A DNA stretch of 64,000 bases from Bradyrhizobium sp. BTAi1 (lineage in GTDB: Bacteria; Pseudomonadota; Alphaproteobacteria; Rhizobiales; Xanthobacteraceae): the NCBI RefSeq assembly GCF_000015165.1, contig NC_009485.1, positions 4,979,501 through 5,043,500 on the forward strand, read 5' to 3'. Position 1 is the first letter of the stretch. Each line of letters starts with the position of its first letter. Shown here one piece after another: positions 61,444 through 64,000 of the stretch. The notes beneath the pieces are model-generated. The model was not told the origin of the DNA and did not search any database. It saw only the letters and a list, made by a program, of their open reading frames with translations. The position numbers and the translations under genes were made by a program.

Positions 61444-62466
61444 TTACCGCCGCGTCTGCGGCCGCGCGCCGCCCTGGGCCCTGATCGCGCGCAGCACTTT
61501 TTCCGGCGTGATCGGCAACTCGTCGATGCGGACGCCCACCGCATTGAAGATCGCATTCGCGAGTGCCGGCAGCACCGGATTGGCGCACATCTCGCCCGGC
61601 CCCTTGCCGCCGAACGGACCGTCCGGCGCCGGCCGCTCCAGCACGGCGATGTCGTGCGGGCAGATGTCGCCGGGGCCGGGCATCAGATATTCGACGAAGT
61701 CGCGCGGACCCTGCCTGGGATCCGGATAATACGGCTCGGTTGTCTCATACAGGGCGTGGCTCATCCCCATCCAGGCGCCGCCGACCAGTTGCTGCTCGAC
61801 CAGGCGCGGATTGAGCGCGCGACCCAGCTCATAGGCGCTGTCCATCCTGATCACGCCGACCTCGCCGGTCTCGTCATCGACCTCGACCTCCGCGACGAGG
61901 CAGGCGTGGGCGTAGCAGGTGGCGGGAGACATCTCGCCGGTCTCGGGATCGACGTCCGACAGCGGCACGAGGAAGATGCCGCGGCCGGAGATGGTCTTGC
62001 CCTGGCGGAACTGCGCGGCGATGGCAACGTCCTTCACCGAGATCGCGCGATGCGGCGCACCCTTGACGTGGATGTTGCCGCGGCCATCGGTCTCGAGATC
62101 GGCAGCGTTCACCTCGAGCTCTTCGGCCGCCGCCTCCATCATCACGCCGCGCGCCTCCTTGGCCGCCGCCATCACGGCATTGCCGACGCGATGCGTGCCG
62201 CGCGAGGCGAATGAGCCCATGCAGTGCGGCCCGGTGTCGGAATCGGCCGTGTCGACATAGACGTCCTCGACGGGCACGCCGAGCGTCTCGGCACAGATCT
62301 GCCGGGTCACCGACTTCATGCCCTGTCCCAGATCGATCGAGGACAGCGCCACCGTGAACTTGCCGCTCGGATTGGAATGCACCAGCGCCTGGCTGGGATC
62401 ACCGCCGAGATTCATGCCGATGGGATAGTTGATGGCCGCCATGCCGCGACCGCGGTGCCTGGTCAT
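61444..62466 (-). CDS. Molybdenum hydroxylase large subunit, C-terminal half (separate gene)
   Basis: A 340-residue protein matching the second molybdopterin-binding part of xanthine-dehydrogenase-family large subunits. Stretches include FTVALSSIDLGQGMKSVTRQICAETLGVP, MGSFASRGTHRVGNAV, EVEVDDETGEVGVIRM and GGKGPGEMCANPVLPALANAI, which holds the likely catalytic Glu. The ATG at 62466 is one base after the stop of the gene for the N-terminal half (TGACATG). Both halves are presumably needed to make one active subunit with Mo-cofactor. Confidence 0.88.
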   Translation of the reverse strand: MTRHRGRGMAAINYPIGMNLGGDPSQALVHSNPSGKFTVALSSIDLGQGMKSVTRQICAETLGVPVEDVYVDTADSDTGPHCMGSFASRGTHRVGNAVMAAAKEARGVMMEAAAEELEVNAADLETDGRGNIHVKGAPHRAISVKDVAIAAQFRQGKTISGRGIFLVPLSDVDPETGEMSPATCYAHACLVAEVEVDDETGEVGVIRMDSAYELGRALNPRLVEQQLVGGAWMGMSHALYETTEPYYPDPRQGPRDFVEYLMPGPGDICPHDIAVLERPAPDGPFGGKGPGEMCANPVLPALANAIFNAVGVRIDELPITPEKVLRAIRAQGGARPQTRR

Positions 62467-62467
62467 G

Positions 62468-64000
62468 TCAGCGCCTCCTCGTGCCGAACACCGATGAGAA
62501 CCGCGTTGCGCCGTGCGACGATGACGGCGCCGGGCTCTGCGGCGGCGGTGGCGGCGGCTCGAGCGGTGGCGACGAGAGCCCGCGGTCATAGCTGGTCCGC
62601 TGCTGCGCCGGTGCCGGCCGCGTCGCCGCGGTCTCACGCGGCGTGGACGGGACGGCGGCCCGCGCGCCGCCGCCATCCTTGCGCGACGACATCCTGCGGA
62701 ACTCTTCGCGCATCGGCCATTTCGCCTTCTCGGCCGCGACCTGGACGCATTCGATCAGCGCGGTGTTCTTGGCCTCGCGCCGATGCGCCTTCATGTCGCC
62801 GTCGCGATAGGCATTGAGGATGCGGAACTCCATCGGGTCCATGCCGATGAGATGCGCGAGCTTGTCCATCTGGCATTCGAGCGCGAAGTCAATGCCGGTG
62901 ATGCCGAAGCCGCGCATCGCAGTGGCCGGCGTGCGGTTGGTGAAGACGCAGTAGATGTCACCGTGGACGTTCGGGATCGTATAGGGACCAGGCAGATGCG
63001 CGGCGCATTTGACGACGGCATAGCTCGACAGCCGCGTATAGGCGCCGGAATCGAAATAGCCGCGGATCTGGCGCGCGACGATGCGGCCATCGCGCATCAC
63101 GCCGTCCTTGATGTAGATGCGCTCGGCGCCGCGCGGCGGCCCGAACTGCATCTCTTCCTCGCGTCCGAGCACATAGCGCACCGGCCGCCCGGTCAGCATC
63201 GCGGCCAGGATGGCGAGCGGCTCGGTCAGGGTATCGACCTTGCCGCCAAAGCCGCCGCCGACAGTGCCGCCGATGAAGTGGAAGGTGTTCGACGGCAGAT
63301 CGAGGATCTTGGCGCAGGTATCGAGCGAGAAGAACAGCGCCTGGGTCGAGGTGTAGACGACGTAGCGCCCATTCGTATCCGGCGCGGCAATGGAACCGTT
63401 GGTTTCGACCGGCGCGTGCTCGATCGGCGACATCTGGTAACGCTGCTCCAGCACATGATCGGCCTGGGCAAGACCGCGCTCGACATCGCCGAAGCGCAGC
63501 TTCTGGTGGTCGTAGCGCTCGTGATAAATGAACGTGTTCTTCGGATAGGTCTCGTTGACCGTGGGCGCGCCCGGCTTCAGCGCCTCCTCGACGTCGAACA
63601 CGGCCGGCAAGTCTTCGTAATCGATGCGCACCTTGGCCGCCGCTTCGGCCGCCGCACGCGGCGTCTCGGCGACGACAGCGACGATGGGTTCGCCGCGATA
63701 GCGCACCTTGTCGACGGCGAGCGTCGGCTCGTCATCCTTGCCGAAATTGATCAGGCTGAGCAGCGTGTTCAGGTTGCGCGGCACGTCGCTGCCGCGGATG
63801 ATCCGCCGCACGCCCTCGCTCCGCTCGGCCTCGCTGGTGTCGATGCGGCGCAGCCGCGCATGCGGCTGCGCCGACCTGACGACCCTCAGATGCAACATGC
63901 CCTGCAGCTTGTGATCGTTGAAATATGTCGAGGTGCCCGTGACGTGGCCGAGCATGTCCTGACGCTGGGTGCCCTTGCCGACCTCGTTGAGATTGTCGTC
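62468..64000 (-). CDS. Molybdenum hydroxylase large subunit, N-terminal half (5' end beyond window)
   Basis: At least 510 residues; the start lies past the right edge. The fragment carries the a/b hammerhead domain (LRVVRSAQPHARLRRID) and the first molybdopterin-binding domain (GGTVGGGFGGKVDTLTEPLA, TNRTPATAMRGFGITGIDFALECQMDKLA). AMRGFG is of the xanthine dehydrogenase type, not the CO dehydrogenase type. After NTALIECVQVAAEKAKW the protein ends in about 75 residues rich in Pro, Ser and Arg instead of continuing into the second Mo domain. FAD and Fe-S subunit genes are expected upstream, outside the window. Confidence 0.9.
   Translation of the reverse strand, partial: DDNLNEVGKGTQRQDMLGHVTGTSTYFNDHKLQGMLHLRVVRSAQPHARLRRIDTSEAERSEGVRRIIRGSDVPRNLNTLLSLINFGKDDEPTLAVDKVRYRGEPIVAVVAETPRAAAEAAAKVRIDYEDLPAVFDVEEALKPGAPTVNETYPKNTFIYHERYDHQKLRFGDVERGLAQADHVLEQRYQMSPIEHAPVETNGSIAAPDTNGRYVVYTSTQALFFSLDTCAKILDLPSNTFHFIGGTVGGGFGGKVDTLTEPLAILAAMLTGRPVRYVLGREEEMQFGPPRGAERIYIKDGVMRDGRIVARQIRGYFDSGAYTRLSSYAVVKCAAHLPGPYTIPNVHGDIYCVFTNRTPATAMRGFGITGIDFALECQMDKLAHLIGMDPMEFRILNAYRDGDMKAHRREAKNTALIECVQVAAEKAKWPMREEFRRMSSRKDGGGARAAVPSTPRETAATRPAPAQQRTSYDRGLSSPPLEPPPPPPQSPAPSSSHGATRFSSVFGTRRR

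Noticed and set aside
61444..62466. Treating the split molybdenum subunit as a pseudogene
   Set aside because: Both halves keep conserved cofactor motifs, and the second has its own start codon one base after the first stop, in a compact operon.
61444..64000. Calling the molybdenum enzyme a carbon monoxide dehydrogenase because coxD/coxE-like genes are present
   Set aside because: The visible large-subunit motif is AMRGFG, of the xanthine dehydrogenase type; neither known CO dehydrogenase loop is present.

Overview
The window is GC-rich, densely coded chromosomal DNA from an alphaproteobacterium, most likely Bradyrhizobium or a close relative. The taxonomic signs are a MipZ division ATPase, a NadQ/COG4111-type NAD regulator beside nadABC, a DUF1489 protein, a phasin with a twin-palindrome promoter, ClpS-ClpA, and a palindromic repeat of a kind common in Bradyrhizobium genomes. 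This assignment is inference from gene content. No rRNA, tRNA, insertion sequence, phage or CRISPR array was seen.

Layout. 1-10.9 kb: end of an unknown gene, a FemAB/GNAT-like protein and a HIT protein; then on the minus strand azlCD, trmO, nadQ and the overlapping nadA-nadB-nadC operon with a clear operator/promoter in front of nadA; a lytic transglycosylase, a GrdB-like protein and a small lipoprotein. 10.9-17.1 kb: an aldoxime dehydratase-nitrilase pair divergent from an AraC regulator, a tiny membrane protein, a cytochrome c, an MFS exporter and a TauE/SafE permease. 17.3-32.2 kb: housekeeping genes (clpA, clpS, an orphan TadG-like protein, phasin, a D,D-carboxypeptidase with SPOR domain, a J-domain protein, a VWA protein, an alpha/beta hydrolase, mipZ, panC). 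32.4-40.2 kb: GST, a TolA-like protein, an aldo/keto reductase, an HTH protein, mgtE and two tandem polysaccharide deacetylases.

40.4-64 kb is more accessory. A D-amino-acid-dehydrogenase-like oxidase, a RidA protein and an amidase face an XRE-cupin regulator. A Cache-PAS hybrid histidine kinase follows. Then come an LLM flavin monooxygenase and a 2167-residue NRPS with the order A-T-C-A-T-C. It has a CoA-ligase-like first A domain, a second A domain lacking the usual substrate-binding Asp, and a terminal C domain instead of a thioesterase.

The last 8.6 kb is one minus-strand catabolic operon that continues past the right edge. It encodes a molybdenum hydroxylase whose large subunit is split into two genes, CoxD/CoxE-like maturation factors, an amidohydrolase, a metallo-beta-lactamase-fold lactonase, a fused SMP-30/isochorismatase-fold protein with Ser in place of the catalytic Cys, and an azoreductase. 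Together these suggest oxidation of a ring compound, lactone or ring opening and hydrolysis; the substrate is not known. The NRPS and this operon are the best candidates for undescribed biology here.
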